Below, piece after piece: positions 63,564-64,000 of a DNA stretch of 64,000 nucleotides. The first letter of the stretch is position 1. Each line of letters starts with the position of its first letter. Origin of the DNA: Hyphomicrobiales bacterium (GTDB lineage Bacteria; Pseudomonadota; Alphaproteobacteria; Rhizobiales; Xanthobacteraceae); the NCBI GenBank assembly GCA_021730985.1, contig JAKFYI010000014.1, positions 62,001 through 126,000 of the forward strand, in the 5' to 3' direction. The notes under the pieces are model-generated. The model had not been told where the DNA came from. It worked only from the letters and a program-made list of their open reading frames with translations, and did no database searches. The position numbers and the translations under genes were made by a program.

Positions 63564-64000
63564 CTAATCGACCGCCTTGTAGAGCCGCTCGTCGTACAGC
63601 GCGCCGGTCATGCTGACGAGCTTGTCACGGAACGCCTTGGTTTCCTTCGCCTCGACATGGGCGTCGAAAGTCTTGCGGTCCTTCCAGCACTCCACCACGG
63701 TGAAATGATTGGCGCGGTTGGTCTGCACCAGCACGTCGTAACGGATGTTGCCTGTGTGCTTGCGGCTGTCCTCGGCAAGCTGCTTCACCGCGGCGGTGCC
63801 GGGCTCGCGCTGCGGCGGGATGACGTCCACATGTGTGACCGCGCAGACGTTGGCCTTGCCGCTTTTCGCGGCATCAGCCGACACGGCGGTGTGCTGGCGG
63901 GTGTCGTTGGGCGCCGCCAAATGCGCCTTGATCTTGTCGTTCATGTCCTTGCTGTGGGCCGCCGCGAGATGCGCCTCGAACGCCTTCTGGTCCTTCCACG
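63564..64000 (-). CDS. Antibiotic-biosynthesis-monooxygenase (ABM) protein, two domains, 5' end cut
   Basis: The frame stays open to the window edge, beyond the track's M at 63944. The part near the edge reads 'WKDQKAFEAHLAAAHSKDMN' and repeats the pattern 'ECWKDRKTFDAHVEAKETKA' in the complete downstream ABM domain. So two ABM-type ferredoxin-like domains sit in tandem. The second domain also has 'AVTHVDVIPPQREPG'. Single ABM domains often pair as dimers; here one chain may supply both halves. The reaction is unknown. The true start lies outside. Confidence 0.8.
   Translation of the reverse strand, partial: WKDQKAFEAHLAAAHSKDMNDKIKAHLAAPNDTRQHTAVSADAAKSGKANVCAVTHVDVIPPQREPGTAAVKQLAEDSRKHTGNIRYDVLVQTNRANHFTVVECWKDRKTFDAHVEAKETKAFRDKLVSMTGALYDERLYKAVD

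Overview
The window looks like chromosomal DNA of a high-GC alphaproteobacterium, most likely of the Hyphomicrobiales (Bradyrhizobium/Xanthobacteraceae side). This rests on an ATP12-type F1-ATPase chaperone (known from alphaproteobacteria and mitochondria), several orphan Bug/TctC-type receptors, a KorAB 2-oxoacid:ferredoxin oxidoreductase in an otherwise aerobic-looking gene set, biotin-dependent acyl-CoA carboxylases, and short palindromic intergenic repeats. The species cannot be fixed from the sequence alone. No prophage, transposase or CRISPR array was seen. Most of the window is ordinary housekeeping DNA with small AT-richer accessory patches.

Layout. 1-5.9 kb: end of a TMEM43-like membrane protein, a diheme cytochrome c, two tandem spermidine-synthase-like proteins and an HtrA protease. 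5.9-10.2 kb: an overlapping chain with RarA, three small exported proteins and an RluA-family pseudouridine synthase. 10.2-14.9 kb: korB, korA and an FAD/NAD(P)H oxidoreductase fused to ferredoxin domains. 15-18.3 kb: ATP12, a CMD-family protein, a hairpin-rich repeat and pccB. 18.3-20.5 kb: an accessory patch with a PD-(D/E)XK nuclease-like protein, repeats and a VapBC pair with a clear operator palindrome. 20.5-28.6 kb: flavin monooxygenase, FKBP, SDR, an HPF-cold-shock fusion, cupin, TRIC-like channel and an OmpA protein. 28.6-35.3 kb: three solute receptors without transporter membrane subunits, a sugar-phosphate-isomerase-like protein and a DMT exporter. 35.3-42.5 kb: thioesterase, hydrolase, 1-Cys peroxiredoxin, pccA, a small operon with GGCT and acylphosphatase, lipB, an orphan FliN-like protein and tRNA-Leu(GAG).

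42.5-45.3 kb: an outer-membrane beta-barrel gene lies between two direct copies of the 3' end of a polysaccharide deacetylase gene. 45.4-54.8 kb: mgtE, a GGDEF/EAL protein with an altered GGDEF site, isovaleryl-CoA dehydrogenase, queC with a YhhQ-type transporter, and small membrane proteins. 54.8-62 kb: rhodanese, a nucleotidyltransferase cassette, GST, a NEW3/ABC-2 operon and methylcrotonyl-CoA carboxylase beta. 62-64 kb: a BrnTA pair whose toxin gene has an internal deletion, a 27-residue hydrophobic protein, cspA and an ABM-domain protein cut by the window edge.

Functional links. pccA and pccB (propionyl-CoA carboxylase) and ivd and mccB (leucine catabolism) are present but scattered. QueC and the adjacent transporter pair preQ0 synthesis with queuosine-precursor uptake. 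The strongest candidates for undescribed biology are the duplicated deacetylase tail flanking the barrel gene, the NTase two-gene cassette, the PD-(D/E)XK orphan, the predicted extracytoplasmic spermidine-synthase-like pair, and the tiny hydrophobic gene with a coupled leader ORF. All function calls come from reading motifs; no database search was run.
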